The notes under the pieces were generated by a model. That model saw only the letters and a program-made list of their open reading frames with translations. It searched no databases and had not been told where the DNA came from. The translations under genes were made by a program, and so were the position numbers. Below, one piece after another: positions 1 through 11,431 of a DNA stretch of 64,000 bases. The stretch comes from Botryosphaeria dothidea (lineage: Eukaryota > Ascomycota > Dothideomycetes > Botryosphaeriales > Botryosphaeriaceae), in contig WWBZ02000001.1 of assembly GCA_011503125.2 (NCBI GenBank), positions 3,844,001 through 3,908,000 on the forward strand, in the 5' to 3' direction. Each line of letters begins with the position of its first letter. Within the stretch, counting starts at the first letter, position 1.

Positions 1-183
1 CGCTTCCTCTGAACGCTCAACATTACCTCTTCAGCCATTCCTTGATTTCTCTCCATGCAAACTTTGCACGAGCAACACAGGTGTCACCTTCAACTCATGG
101 TTCTGACCGCTGCGCGTACACGATGTGGCTGTTGAAACGGCAGATCAGTCAAGAATTTTTTCCACGCACCGACTTAAGCAGAC

Positions 184-1189
184 TTACAAGTTGAGCTGCC
201 TATGTCTTTCCTTTTTAACAGCATCCTTTCTCACCCTCTCCAGAAACACTTGCACCTCCTCGGCTGACCAGCCAAGAGTCCTCGTAAACAAGCCGATGGT
301 GAAGGCCTCAATGCCCTCCATGAACTGCACCTGGTTGATTGCCCCTGCTTTTTTCTGTTTCCGCCATCTGATGTCAGCACATTTTCCTTTTCCCCGAAAA
401 TATCGGTTTGTTTCAATATTCCTCGGAGAGGATCAAAAAAAAGGGGAGGGTGTCGGCCCACATGTTTCTCATTCTTCGCCCACATCCCGAACGGAACGAC
501 GCGCCACTCGTGCTTGACGTTGACGAACCCGGCATCCTTGACCCACCCTCCAGCCGCGGGCCGGGGCGCACCGTCCGGCCGAGCTTGTCGGTGGCCTCGA
601 CGAGCAGCTGGTGCAACCGCAGTACGGCGTCATCCTCGGGCACCGACCCGTCCGTCGCGTACGGCAGCAGATCCCAGTCGGAGCACTCGACCCAGCCGCC
701 GGGCTTGAGCGAGTCGTAGCAGTTGCGCAGCAAGCCCGGCCAGTCCTTGATGCTGCCGGCCATGTAGCGCGCGTGGACGAGGTCGAAGGGCGCGCGTCCG
801 TCCGGCCACTCCGCCTCGACGTCGTCGACTTCGAAAATCACGTTCGGAGGCACCCACCGCGGCTGGATCGGGCTGAGGTCGTTGCCGAGGACTTGCGCGT
901 CGGGGTGCTCGTCGCCGACCTGCACCGCCCAGAGCCCCGTGCCCGTGCCGATGTCGAGGATGCGTTTGGGGTTGGTGATGGGCGCGAAGAAGAGCTTGTC
1001 GTCTTTGACGACGGTGTGCAGCGCGTGCACCATGTCCAGCCGGTCCTGCTCGCGGTCGTCGTTGGGGAATTGGTAGGAGCCTTCCTTGTAGGCGTGAAAG
1101 CGCCGGCCGTGGATCCACGGGTAGGCCTCGACGCTGGAGGCTATCGAGGTGGTGTAGCTCTGGCTGCCGAGGGAGAAGGTGTGAGTGAA
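184..1189 (-). pseudogene. SAM-dependent methyltransferase (LaeA-like/TAM type), frameshifted
   Basis: The protein has the class I methyltransferase motif I (ILDIGTGTGLWAV), then LGNDLSPIQP, a motif near FDLVHARYMAG, and LRNCYDSLKPGGWVE, the order seen in the fungal TAM-domain family that includes LaeA-like enzymes. Upstream of the Met at 1033 the frame continues with YPWIHGRRFHAY and an acceptor at 1164-1165. The first exon and start are unresolved. After RLEG (about 545-549) the frame breaks: removing one missing base from a G run (C run on the plus strand) restores WVKDAGFVNVKHEW, as expected for the family. A likely intron at 355-461 (weak GTGGGC donor) leads to the last exon 184-354, coding INQVQFMEGIEAFTIG and ending at TAA. 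A single-base loss or a sequencing error are both possible. The substrate is unknown. The window edge does not truncate it. Confidence 0.7.
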
Positions 1190-1249
1190 TCAGAAACCGT
1201 GGGATGTGAGGGGAAGTGAGAGAGAAAGCGCGGTACGAACAGGTCATCG

Positions 1250-2311
1250 CCGTACGCGGAGTCGTTCCCTTGGAGCTGTCATTTTAAAATTTTGTTAGCA
1301 CTATGAAGAGAGATGTCCATTGCGAAAATCGTGCGGCTCATGGGTGACGAACCGTCTCGTCGACCTCAATGCTGGCTTGTTGGACGGGAGCGGCCATTGG
1401 TGCTGAAGTAGCACAAAATTACGATTGTGGAAAAGGAACAACCGGAAAAAGTAAAAACTGGGCAGGAGTCTCAAGGAGGCGCGGAGCGGGCCGGGGGGGT
1501 TTATAGGTGGAAGGCGGCAGTTGTGTTTACGAGTCGGCAGCGGAGCTCAGTGCCGTATAGGTGCGTTTTAGTTGTGGCACAGCTGCGGAACAGGCTTGCG
1601 TCGGGGAACAATCCTCCGCTTGGTTTACTTGGCAGGCAGGTGTGAGGCGTGGGCAGAGATCTGTCGTGCGTGGACCCGGTATAGTGGTTCGCGAAATGGT
1701 CTGGAAGTTAGAAAGCTTCGATAGTAGGCCTGGCTTGGAATGTATTCATTGCAGGTGATCAATTGCATCTTCATGGTGAGTGCTAGATGGTACATGCGTA
1801 ATTTCCTTGCGAGATATTGTCGTCGTGATTGCTGGCAGGGAAAGGCGCGAGGTTCCACTTTGGCTCGGAGACGCGCGGAGGCCACTCGAGATGCAGCTCT
1901 CTGCTCGAGCTCCAGGTCCAGCTGCGCCGCGGAACTTTCCCGCAAATCCCCGGCCTGTGCCGCAATTCATCCGCTGTGCCTTCCCCTCATCGAGCAGCAC
2001 GGATTGGGAGAGCTCTCACCCACCTTCAGCACACTGCCTGCAGCCGGTGCATTCAATCCCAGGAACCTGCTCAGATATCTCGAAGTATCTGCCCAACCAT
2101 GTCGTCTTCCGTGCTACGGGAGTGGGGTAGCAAGAACACGCCATTCGCTTGCTCGATGATTCCCCGCTTACACCTTGCTCGAATTGATAACAGCAGCTTC
2201 GCGCAATCCTCAGCCTCGTGAACACTCGCCTGAACTCCCACTACAATCGGCTACATCCAAATAACAACATCTGCCTGCTGAAGCCCAACATCACAATCGC
2301 CATAACCCACA
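1250..2311. other. intergenic region, no gene seen
   Basis: About 1 kb between the methyltransferase and the hydrolase. Several overlapping open frames exist on both strands, but none shows a recognisable motif, intron consensus with frame continuity, or codon pattern favouring one frame. It probably holds both divergent promoters. The 120 bp before 2312 are C/A-rich, as is common for fungal 5' leaders. Confidence 0.5.
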
Positions 2312-3256
2312 ATGACCACCCTAAACGACCTCAACCTCGAAACCCGCTCCATCCTCACAAGCCACGGCACCATCCACGTCGTCGACACCGGCGCCGCCCC
2401 TCCCGACCCCTCCCTCCCAACCCTCCTCCTCCTCCACGGCAACTCCTCCAGCTCCCGCATCTTCGAGCCGCTCCTCCGCCTCTCCGCCCTCTCCCCGCAC
2501 CTGCACGCCCACCGCGCCATCGCCCTCGACCTACCCGGCCACGGGCGCTCGACCAACGCGCCCGACCCGCAGGCCTCGTACACGCAGCCGGCCTATGCGC
2601 ACGCGGCGATCCAAGTCCTCGACGCGCTGGACGTGCGCTCCGTGATCGTGCTCGGCTGGAGCCTGGGCGGCCACAACGCCATCGAGATGGTGGCGCAGCT
2701 GGAAGAGAAGAAGCAAGGCGACCGCATCAAGGGCATCATGATCACGGGGACGCCGCCGGCGTTGGGGCTGGAGCAGGTGAGGCGGGGGTTTGGGTCGTTG
2801 AGCTCGCCGGCGGAGGGCGGCGGGAAGGCGGCGAATGGCAAGGAAGAGGAGGAGGAAGAGCATATCAACTTGGCGGGAACGGAGGTGTGGGAGGAGAAGT
2901 ATTTTGATGATTTCCCCTACGAGGCGGCGCGCGGAGAGCGGGCTCCGTGGATCAAGGAGACGGCGAAGCGGACGGATGGCCGCGCGAGGCGGATCATGTT
3001 CGAGGCGTTCGAAGGTGGGCGCGGTGTCGATCAGGTCAAGGTGGTCGAGGAGAGCAGCGTGCCCTGTGCTGTGGTGAATGGTGGGGACGAGCCGTTCGTG
3101 AATCTGGACTACTTGGACGGGATTAAATATAAGAATCTGTGGGAAGGCAAGTGCTATAGGCTGCCTGGTCAGGGTCATGCGCCATTCTGGGAGGAGCCGG
3201 AAACTTTTGTGCCGTATTGGGCGAGGTTTGTGAAGTACTGTTCTGGTGATGCTTGA
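2312..3256 (+). CDS. alpha/beta hydrolase
   Basis: Single-exon 314-residue protein with a complete alpha/beta-hydrolase fold signature. The oxyanion-hole HGN is at residues 42-44, DLPGHGRS at 73-80, and the nucleophile elbow GWSLGG places the catalytic Ser at residue 117. A late NGGDEPF supplies a candidate acid and GQGHAPFWEEP the catalytic His. There is no signal peptide or membrane segment, so it is probably cytosolic. A Gly/Glu-rich insertion at about residues 167-190 (run of Glu codons) sits in the lid region. The start follows an ACCCACA leader and is the first Met of the frame. Third positions in the first half are strongly C-biased. The substrate (ester, epoxide or peptide) cannot be told. 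Confidence 0.85.
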   Translation: MTTLNDLNLETRSILTSHGTIHVVDTGAAPPDPSLPTLLLLHGNSSSSRIFEPLLRLSALSPHLHAHRAIALDLPGHGRSTNAPDPQASYTQPAYAHAAIQVLDALDVRSVIVLGWSLGGHNAIEMVAQLEEKKQGDRIKGIMITGTPPALGLEQVRRGFGSLSSPAEGGGKAANGKEEEEEEHINLAGTEVWEEKYFDDFPYEAARGERAPWIKETAKRTDGRARRIMFEAFEGGRGVDQVKVVEESSVPCAVVNGGDEPFVNLDYLDGIKYKNLWEGKCYRLPGQGHAPFWEEPETFVPYWARFVKYCSGDA

Positions 3257-3785
3257 GGAGTCGGTGGCTTGTCGGAGTGCATGTCGAGATGAGGGGTATC
3301 GTTAGTCGTCTTCAAACGTATACGTAGTAATCTCACAGCCGATCAGATAATGGATGAAAGGAGATCAGACGGAAATTGCTGGGATGAAAGGAAAAAGACT
3401 GATATACAAAAGCGTTGATACCTCGCCCTCTAAAGACTGTACCAATCCAAAGGGCCGTTTACTTTCCGGGGTAATCCTGTATCCGATGCCAGTCTCGTGC
3501 CGACGACGCCGCACAGATGAGCAAATTTTTTTCTGTACCAAGAGTGATCAAAAATGCCACAATAGAGACAATACGAACGATAGTCCCTGGGGCAGTGTCC
3601 TTTCCCAGAAACCAAGAAGTTTAAGGTACTCCAGGCTCCAACCGTATGATGCTCAAGCGCTAGCTGCACAACATATGCCTGCAGATCCAAGTGCCATTTG
3701 CCCTTCCATTCTCCTAAACCCTCTCCTTTCTCCAAATCCAAAAATAAACATAGGGGGGATGCTACTCCAAGAAGGAAGAAAATGT
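3257..3785. other. convergent 3' regions, no gene seen
   Basis: About 530 bp between two convergent stop codons. It should hold the two 3' UTRs. No supported ORF or structured element was seen. Confidence 0.5.
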
Positions 3786-4213
3786 TTAGAGAGCAATCCA
3801 CATGACGTTGATAACAACGTCAAGGCCCTTCTTCTCGCCGCCGTCGTACTTGAACGACCACATGCCGTCCTTCTCGCTGTTCCAGTAGGCGCCGGCGGCA
3901 CTGTGCATCCCGCGGCGGCCGACCTTGGCGAGGCTGGCGGCCTGGTCCTCGGCCGAGTCGCTGTCGGCGGTGCGCGAGAAGGTGGGCGCGTGCTGAATGA
4001 TGGTGCTGTTGACGGCGTACTTGAAGGGCGGCTGGTTGTTCGGGCCGGTGCTCGTCTCGCTGATTAGCGACTTGAGGATCGTGTTCTGCTTGCGAGAAAG
4101 AATTCACACGCGGTTACTATGGCCCCTTGCTGCTAACTCTCTGGTGCTACGGGCGACCTGGTGCTACGGGGATGTGTTCTGCTCATGGTGGTGGTGGTGG
4201 TGGTGGTGGTGGT

Positions 4214-4282
<69 letters not shown>

Positions 4283-4570
4283 ATCGGGCTGTGGAGCGGC
4301 TGGGGTTGGTGCCACGCACGATGATGGTGTTGTTCCACTCAGCAGTCTGCGCGTGGATGTAGCTCTCTGCGCTTCCGACGGCGGCATCGCAGGCCTGTGG
4401 GCAATTTGTTCAGCAATCATGACTCCGGCTTTCGTCTGAAGAGGCGTGGGACGCATACGTCGGTGGCGATCTGCTTCAGGCGGGTTTCCGAGACAGGCTG
4501 TTGCGGAGACGGGGGTCAGCGATGGTCCAAAAGGAGAGGGAGAACACGTAGATCGTACAGGAGCAGCCAT
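3786..4570 (-). CDS. dynein light chain, Tctex-1 type
   Basis: Four exons were joined: 4559-4570, 4459-4497, 4320-4394 and 3786-4085. The protein starts MAAP, then SETRLKQIATDACDAAV, AESYIHAQTAEWNNTII, LKSLISETSTG, FKYAVNSTIIQHA, GMHSAAGAYWNSEKDG and a hydrophobic VVINVMWIAL end. This is the order of the Tctex-1 light chain (the human protein has FKYIVTCVIMQ and a Trp-Asp segment in the same places). The family dimerises, binds the dynein intermediate chain and links cargo to cytoplasmic dynein. The last intron (4086-4319, 234 bp, GTGCGT donor) contains the long TGG/TG repeat described separately. The first coding exon is only 12 bp, so the exact N-terminus is the weakest part. Confidence 0.85.
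4186..4280. repeat. compound microsatellite (TGG)n(TG)n
   Basis: About ten TGG units (4186-4216) run straight into about 33 TG units (to 4280). On the coding strand of the dynein light chain it reads (CA)n(CCA)n and lies inside the last intron, between the donor and acceptor, so length changes would not alter the protein. Such an array is likely polymorphic between strains. Confidence 0.95.
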
Positions 4571-5012
4571 GGCGAAGAGAATTTGCGTGTGGGCGGCGGA
4601 AAGATCGAAACGTGAGTTTAATCTGGTTGCGACGGGTTGGCGGGGAGGACGGGATGAGCTGTCTAGTGCAGTCTGGGAGCTTTCGCGCGTTGTGTTGTTG
4701 GCAGAGACGGACAGGAGCCGTTGCGGAGCGACGGACACGCGACGTCAATAGATGATTGGCCCGCGCTCTAATGGACGAATCAGAAAGCTTAACCTTCGCC
4801 TCGTGCGCTGTGCCGCAGCAGCAGAGCTCCATCATCCGTCCCGCTCCAGTAACCCTCCGCCGCCATCTTGCGACTGCAGAATATCTCCGCCGCAGCGCTC
4901 GAGTGCTCTCTTCACCTTCTCTTCTCTCGTCGCTGTCCTGTCGCCGGGCAATTGGTGCTGCAGCGCTCACTCCAACCTCATTTCAGAGCACGTCCGCGCC
5001 CGTCGATCCGCA

Positions 5013-5462
5013 ATGTCGAGCCAGCCTCTCCTCCAGACCGCGCCAGGTACGCAACCTCCGCTCCGCTCTCCCCGCGATGCGTTCTCGCAAGTCTGATCGC
5101 TAATACCTCTGCCCTCTCTTCTAGGCAAGCGCATCGCGCTCCCCACCCGTGTCGAGCCCAAAGTCTTCTTCGCCAACGAGCGTACCTTCCTCTCATGGCT
5201 CAACTTCACCGTCATCCTCGGCGGCCTGGCCGTCGGCCTGCTCAACTTTGGCGACAAGGTCGGCCAGATCAGCGCTGGCCTCTTCACCCTCGTCGCCATG
5301 GCTGCCATGATATACGCCCTCATCACCTTCCACTGGCGCGCCAAAAGCATCCGCCAGCGCGGCCAGGGCGGCTTCGACGACCGCTTCGGCCCTACCGTGC
5401 TGGCTCTCGCCCTGCTTGCTGCCGTCATCGTCAACTTTGTCCTGCGTGTGACTTCGAATTAG
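5013..5462 (+). CDS. VTC1: vacuolar transporter chaperone Vtc1
   Basis: Two exons (5013-5046 and 5125-5462) give 123 residues. After a short polar start ([18 protein letters not shown]) comes [22 protein letters not shown], the hallmark of the Vtc1/DUF202 domain. Three membrane segments follow: [31 protein letters not shown] and [16 protein letters not shown]. Vtc1 is a membrane subunit of the vacuolar transporter chaperone complex that makes and translocates polyphosphate in fungi. Length matches the family (about 120-130 aa). The intron interrupts the Gly codon of APGK (phase 1), with a GTACGC donor and CTAG acceptor. Confidence 0.93.
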
Positions 5463-6960
5463 AGTATGGCTAGTAATATGAAGTCTGAGGTCGATTGGTA
5501 GGTTGAGTGACATCCGGTGGCATGTATGGATGGGTAGCATGGCGTATTTTCCTGTACTTGAGCAATTGTGCATTCGCTGTTTTGGCTTTGGAGTTCGCAT
5601 GGTGGGTTGAGGCTGATTTCAAGGCAACCTCTTTTAAAACTGGCTCAGGACTGTTAGTCTTTCTGTATAGGTTAAGTAGCTCACGCGTCAACATAGATAC
5701 TGCAACAACTGCCGCACAACCCGAGTAAAGATGTTTTACCTTATCGGATCCGTCGTCTTGTTGTGATTGCTTCTGAAATCTAAAAGTCTACTCCTGCATA
5801 CGGCTGGAGAAAGTGATAGTGCACGCTATCATCTTCTACGCAAAGAAATTGCATTCTTCCAGGCAGAAACTGGTATTTATGGATACCTGAACTTGCTTGA
5901 TGCCCAATATAGAGGAGTGCTACAGCCGACGATTAGCGGCAGTGACTTCAACAAACATAACTCTATGGGGGGTGGAAGCATCCGTCCAGACGCAAGTGTA
6001 TTGCAGTTCTGATTACGACCCTGTTCAAGTACGAATGCTCCTCATCCCTACGGCAGCCTATATTTAGTTCGTCTACGGTAGTATCATATTCAGTGCTGAC
6101 CGTTGGCTGCAGCACTTCTGTACGGTGGTCAACGGGTACACGCACTGGCCAGAAACTGACCGTAGATCCCGATCATTAGCATGCCCGATTTGTGTTTGAA
6201 GCCGTCAGCGCTAGCAGTCGTGCGAAGCCGCTAGATATCCTGTCTCGGAAGCCCGAATATGATTGCGCATCCTACGACCACTTCAGGCCAGCCGGAGAAA
6301 GAGGCCTGCTTGAAAGATTGACCGGGTCACTCGGATGGTAGAATTAGGAGTTCGTGCTTTCACGCGCCACACGCAGGCACGTGGATTGGTGTGGCGTTCG
6401 CTTGCATGCTTCAACCCGGGGCGGATCAGCAACGGCCATGATATCGAAGCTTGGGGCAAATGAGCGGCAGATGGAGCGGATCTTCCAGGGAACACAGAGA
6501 GGGTCTATGGACGTGGATTCGCCATTAACTCAAAAACTAACAGTAAATGAGGCTTCGAGGGATCGAGTTTGGAAGTTGCCCCAGGTGGAGTAATGCAGGG
6601 TTCAGGGATACGGATGGCGTTGCTCCTCAAGGACTGCTGCAGTAACTTTCTTCTTGGGTGACAGGCACGCGCTGAAAAGGATTTAAGACACGTTCGCTAG
6701 ATCGAGAGAGGTGGTTCGAGGAGCGAAAGCTGCCAGAGGCGCAAATATATGATTTGATTCACCATGGGTGAGACAGAATGTGGGATGATGAAGGCCCTGG
6801 TATCATCCCCGCCGTTGCGCGCAGGGAAAAAGGAAAAAGCTCAATCAAAGAAAAACACCTAATCTAGGTACTCCGAAGTCCGAAGCAAACGCCGGCCCGA
6901 CGGCCTGGACAGCAATACGCCTCCGCTCGCGAGCAGCTCAAGGGACTGGACTGGGCCAGG
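5463..6960. other. 1.5-kb intergenic region containing a hairpin element
   Basis: No supported gene. It contains the TA-flanked hairpin element at 5908-6122 and otherwise unremarkable sequence. The rightmost part is the 3' region of the small SERF-like gene. Confidence 0.5.
5908..6122. mobile_element. MITE-like hairpin element, copy 1
   Basis: 215 bp including a TA on each side. The outer arms are imperfect inverted repeats: left TAGAGGAGTGCTACAGCCGA, and the right end read in reverse CAGAAGTGCTGCAGCCAACG. An inner hairpin spans about 5966-6050: GGTGGAAGCATCCGTCCAGA faces TACGAATGCTCCTCATCCC. Three related elements lie at 52542, 54067 and 58489. There is no coding capacity. The TA flanks suggest a Tc1/mariner-type mobiliser, by inference. 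Confidence 0.7.
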
Positions 6961-7351
6961 CTATTTCTTTTTGCCATCACCTTGCTTCTTGGCGTCGGCT
7001 GCGTGCAATACGTGTCAGCGGTAGTCCTTGCAGGAGATCACAGAAGAGGTGGCCGCGGGTGGAGCGAGCGGATAGCGCACCTGCAGCCTGCTTCGCACGC
7101 ATGATCGCGGCCTGGTCTTCCTTGGAGCGCTGGAACTCGGTTCCGGACATCTGTAGGGATCGTTAGTACCGCAAAAGGGCCGCGGGAAGCGTTCGCAGCC
7201 AGAGACATACCGTAGTCTTGTGTTTCTGCAGCGGGGGGAGTCAGCACGACGGTGGGAGCGATAGATGGGCAGCTTGCGAGCCACTCACCTGGCCTTGCTG
7301 GGCCTTCATGTTCTTTTCGCGGGCCTTCTCGCGCTGGTTGCCACGGGCCAT
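6961..7351 (-). CDS. 4F5/SERF-family small protein
   Basis: Four exons (7289-7351, 7211-7225, 7081-7150, 6961-6998) give a 61-residue basic protein beginning MARGNQREKAREKNMKAQQG, the conserved 4F5/SERF N-terminus, and ending in a KKQGDGKKK tail. One internal exon is only 15 bp (KHKTT). All introns have GT-AG ends (GTGAGT, GTATGT, GTGCGC donors) and the frame sums exactly. SERF proteins are small charged RNA- or amyloid-binding proteins that modify protein aggregation. That role is known for animal and yeast members and only inferred here. It is missed by simple ORF finding because no exon is longer than 70 bp. Confidence 0.88.
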
Positions 7352-8523
7352 GGTCGCTGATTGAGTCGCTACAGGACGATGGGTGGAGAGAGGAAGTGAC
7401 GATCCTGAGGCTCTTCGGGGAAGGGGTTCGTGGGCGCTAGCGGTGTCGGCAGGGGCGCCAGCAGGCTTGCACGGGGTGCGAGGCTGAAAAAGCTGCGAGA
7501 GGACTCGGGGGAAGTGGTGGAGGGCGAGGCGGCCGGGTTTAAATTTAGCTAGCGGCGCTGCTGAGGTTCTGGAAGCTCAAAGACGCGATCGGCACCACTC
7601 ATAGAGCAGAGCAGCTGCCTGGTGCGGCTGTCTGGTTCACCGACTCGCCGCGGCCAGTACTACAGTAACACTTTAGCTTTCCTCTGCGTTCCGCCCTCAC
7701 CACCACCGCCAAAGTCACCCAACGATGCTCGCCACCGACAACGGCGCGGATCGCGGGGGTCGCAGCGCTGGAAATTGCGGCGGAAGCTTCGCACATTGCG
7801 TTGCCGGGGCGTGTCTGGCAGCGTGCACGTTGGCGCCCAAGGATGGGCTCTCTGGGCGCGTAGTGCTGCGGAGGCTCTCGCGCATCTGAAACGCGGCGTC
7901 GCTCTCTCAAGCTCACGCGCCAGCCAATCCCTCCACGCTGCCTTGCGACAACCTAGACGCGCACTGTCGCTCCTCTGCCCACGTCGCCCCCGGCCTTCCA
8001 CTCGCCACGCGGGAGCACCGTAGAAACACCTTGGTGCTTCATCGCCCGCCTGCTTCCCGCCCCAGGCCGCCGTTTCATAGGCTGTGAGAAAATCCCCAGT
8101 CCGGATGTCCTCCATTGGCCCTTGGAAATGAAGTGCCCGCGAGCTTATTCGCCGTGAACCGGTTTGAGCGGCCTGTCACTCAATAACTAATGTCATTCTC
8201 TCCTCCCTCTCTCACCTTCTCTCCTCATGTTCTATTGTGCCTATTGACGCCTGTCTTTCCTATTGTCGCTGTTCACCTTTCCAGTGAGCAGGAGGATAGC
8301 CTTTGCCCCAGCGGCTCTGGACTGTTCTTCTTCTCTTCTTCCTTCAACAATCCTTTGGCTATCATCGCCCATCCTTCGTTGTCCTCGCGTCTGCAGAGCA
8401 GCCCACAGCACATCCACACCACGCGCGCGCGAACTCTGCATCCAGTCTCGACGACTGCCACCGAACCAACCTGCAGAAGACCTCACCTAAACAGCATCTC
8501 GCATCTGCAATCTCAACTCCACC
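7352..8523. promoter_or_regulatory. divergent promoter region, 1.2 kb
   Basis: Lies between the start of the SERF-like gene (minus) and the membrane-protein gene (plus). It is pyrimidine-rich from about 8190 to 8520 (CT tracts just before the ATG), typical of a fungal promoter and leader. Overlapping frames in 7600-8100 carry no motif I recognise. Confidence 0.45.
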
Positions 8524-9787
8524 ATGTCGCTCCTCATTTCGAAGAACCTGGCTGGCCCAGCGTATCTGATTCTTAATGTTATCCGCGCTCTGAACATCAT
8601 CGGTCTTCTCCTGGTCGCCACTGCCAGCTTCCTCATGCTGGTCAAGACCATCGTCGTCTCCAAGTTCTTCTTCTTCGACGGCTGCAGCCACGTTATCACC
8701 GCATGCATCAGCTGTAAGTTCCTCCCACTCGGCCTCTGCCAACACAGCACAATTCTTGGCGCACATCCCCCACATCTGCCCCGGACAACCCAATGAGCAG
8801 AACACTCTATGCGGGTGAGGATGCTCTCAGGACGAATGTGTGTTCGCCATTGACTTTCGCTGCTGCACGTTCCTCTCACTTCGGTGGCGACATGGACTGA
8901 CTTTGCCAGTGTTCCTCGTCGCGTCAGAAGCTTGTCTGTTCCGAACCTACTTCCGCAGGAACTGGCCCCTCTTGAGCCCCGAGCATGGATTCGTTACTCT
9001 GGGTCTCGCCATGATCCTGCTGGGCGTCAACACCTTGGGCAATCTGAACAAGGATGCCACGAGTGCAGACCACTTGGGCATGCCTTTCTGGAGCGTGGTC
9101 ATCAGCTCCGGCATCATCATCCTGGTTTTGGGTTTCGTCAATATCATTGCCAGCTTTGTCTTCCGCGACAGTAAGCTCAGGATCACGGCCCGTAACGTCC
9201 GCTCCTCTGGAGCCGTGGCCGTCCAGGATGCTGAGGCCCAGATGGAAGCGGCCAAGACGCTTAGCATCAAGACGTCCATGCAGAGCATGACCCTCAATCA
9301 GTCGCCCTTCACCCCGTCCAATAAGTCCCCTGCTCCCTCCACCTCCCCTCGCCCGACCTACTCGCCCACTCGAACCATCTTCCAGCAAGCCCGCGCCTCC
9401 TTGCTGCCCTCGCACTACCGCACCTCCCGCTACACTGCCTCCAACTACAGCCGCTCCTACTACGCCGGTGATGACGAGAAGCCTCCAATCCCTCCGGTTC
9501 CGCCGTATCCCACTTCTGAGGCCGGCACCACCGTTGCACCCTCGATCCGCGAGAAGGCAGGCAGGCACAAGAAGAGCGGGAGCAAGGACAGCAGCAAGAG
9601 CAAGCGCGAGAGCAAGCGCAGTAGCTTCGGCCGCTTCCCCATCAACATCTCCAGTCCGCTCAACAGCAACCCGCGCTTCGCCCAGCTCGTCAGCAGCGTG
9701 AAGAAGCCCGATTTGGCTCACCATCCCAGCCAGCGCTCGCGCAGCACGACCAATGACAACCCCTACGAGCTGCCTCCGGACTTCTGA
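8524..9787 (+). CDS. fungal four-helix membrane protein with long polar tail
   Basis: Two exons (8524-8713, 8910-9787; GTAAGT donor, phase 1) give 355 residues. The N-terminal 150 residues hold four hydrophobic segments: LILNVIRALNIIGLLLVATASFL cut by polar ends, a stretch near FFFDGCSHVITAC, GFVTLGLAMILLGVNTLG and VVISSGIIILVLGFVNIIASF. The remaining 200 residues are Ser/Pro/Lys-rich and probably disordered, with basic SKRESKRSSFGRFPI. This architecture is common in conserved Pezizomycotina proteins of unknown role (I recall a DUF7598-type family, unverified). The 196-bp intron is longer than its neighbours'. No catalytic motif is visible. Confidence 0.8.
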
Positions 9788-11431
9788 GCGAGCATTCCTG
9801 GAGAGCATCACGACGGCGGGCAGATGGCAGGGAGATTGAAGAGCACTAGAGACTTCCCCCTCCCCGACCTCACAAGACAAAAAAGAAGTAATCGGCGGCG
9901 GTGGTATTTGGAAAGACCGATTGCATTGCTTTTCAATTCTAACGACCTGACCCACGATTTCACTATACCCATCCCTTTCGCTTCTTCGAACAATTTGTTC
10001 TTTTTGAGATGCAGCGGCGCGCAAATTAGCTAGTCACTCCTTACTTTCTAACTTTTACTCTTCACGGCTGGATTGCGCTTGTCCTTTAGGCAAAAGCATC
10101 ATTTGGCCTTCCTCTTCTGGGCACAGCTTGGCGCAAGTAAACACATGGAATGTGGGTGGCATTTTTGGGAGGACGGATGGGGACGATGAAACGGGTCCGT
10201 TCCTTATTTTTCTTTTCCCCATTTTGGGTGGAACGAGGAGGAGGGTGTGCCAGCACCGATACACGATGGAGACGGGAATCTTGCCCTTCATCCATCTCGC
10301 GCGTTTTGACGACCTTTCTTGCTGGCACGAGGGCTCTCTTGGTCGTTAATGTATACAAACGAAGATAACGCGGTCTCGGCAGCCGAACTATACGATCTCT
10401 ACCTGAACAATGATCCACTTTCGATTGACAGTGATGTGGTGATACCTGACGTCACAATATCTTGATTGACATGTGCTTCTATCTTGACGTTGAAGTGACT
10501 ATGCCTGATCGGCGCATGGGAGGAGCCTGGCAGGGTCCAACATCTGCATTAGCACGGTATCAGTGCCAAGACAGAGCTTCCTCCATAGGGTGTTTCGGCA
10601 CTGATCCGCGGCCCTGAGCCGTCGACCTGTGATAATCCGGCATTTGTAGTGACGACCTATCTGGGTGGGCAACGTGTCCGACAAGTATCATATCATCTTT
10701 GGTGGAAGAGGATGGTTGGACATTTGCATCTGGCGATGAGGGACGTGGTGTTGCAGAGATGTTGCCCTACATTCATGCTCTATAGCTGAATCCACTGACT
10801 GATGGTCGCTATTGGAGCCGCGTTGAAGAAGCTGCAACTCAACTGCATATGACACGTATGGGAATGCAGGTCATCGATGGTGTTCTCTCAGGTCCTGTCA
10901 CTCTGCATCAAGAAAGTGTCGCGGATTTCGGGTGGAAGGCAAGAGGCATGAACACCATAATAAGAGTGAGAGGTCTAATCACTTTGAGCCGTCAAAATAG
11001 CAAAAGAACAAGGTCATGGTCGGTCGAAATAAGATTTGCGGACGACACGTTATAATGCGCCCCTTGTTATGATCTTCGACTGATCTCTGACTTGCGTTGT
11101 GTCCGGCGCTAAAACATCTCTTTTCTAAAGTTGAGACCGTAACTTCTTTAATCCGCTAGCCCCGGCAACTTGTAACCGTTTACGTTCGTCGTTCTTTTTA
11201 GGAAGAGTTGGAGAAGGTTGAATGGAAGGATTTTAAATCGCCCCGGCCCGCCCGCAACGCCTAGTTCAACCCGCTGATGCATATATGATACACTTAAACC
11301 CCCGCGTTCCTGCTACCTGCCAACACGTATACACGCGTATTCCTTAGTTGCATGATTCAGCACGAACACCTGTTCGGCCTTTTGTGGACTACGCTCTCAT
11401 TTTCTCTTTCGTGCAGTTTTTTTTCTTTTTC
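9788..11431. other. 1.6-kb intergenic region
   Basis: Separates two convergent genes. It probably contains both 3' UTRs. I see no gene, repeat or RNA structure that can be supported. Confidence 0.5.

Noticed and set aside
4186..4280. TG array as a telomere-like repeat
   Set aside because: It is a simple dinucleotide in an intron; fungal telomeres are usually TTAGGG, and the array is internal.
8924..10024. 366-aa open frame on the minus strand
   Set aside because: Lies opposite the membrane-protein gene's second exon; composition is that of an antisense shadow and no motif is present.
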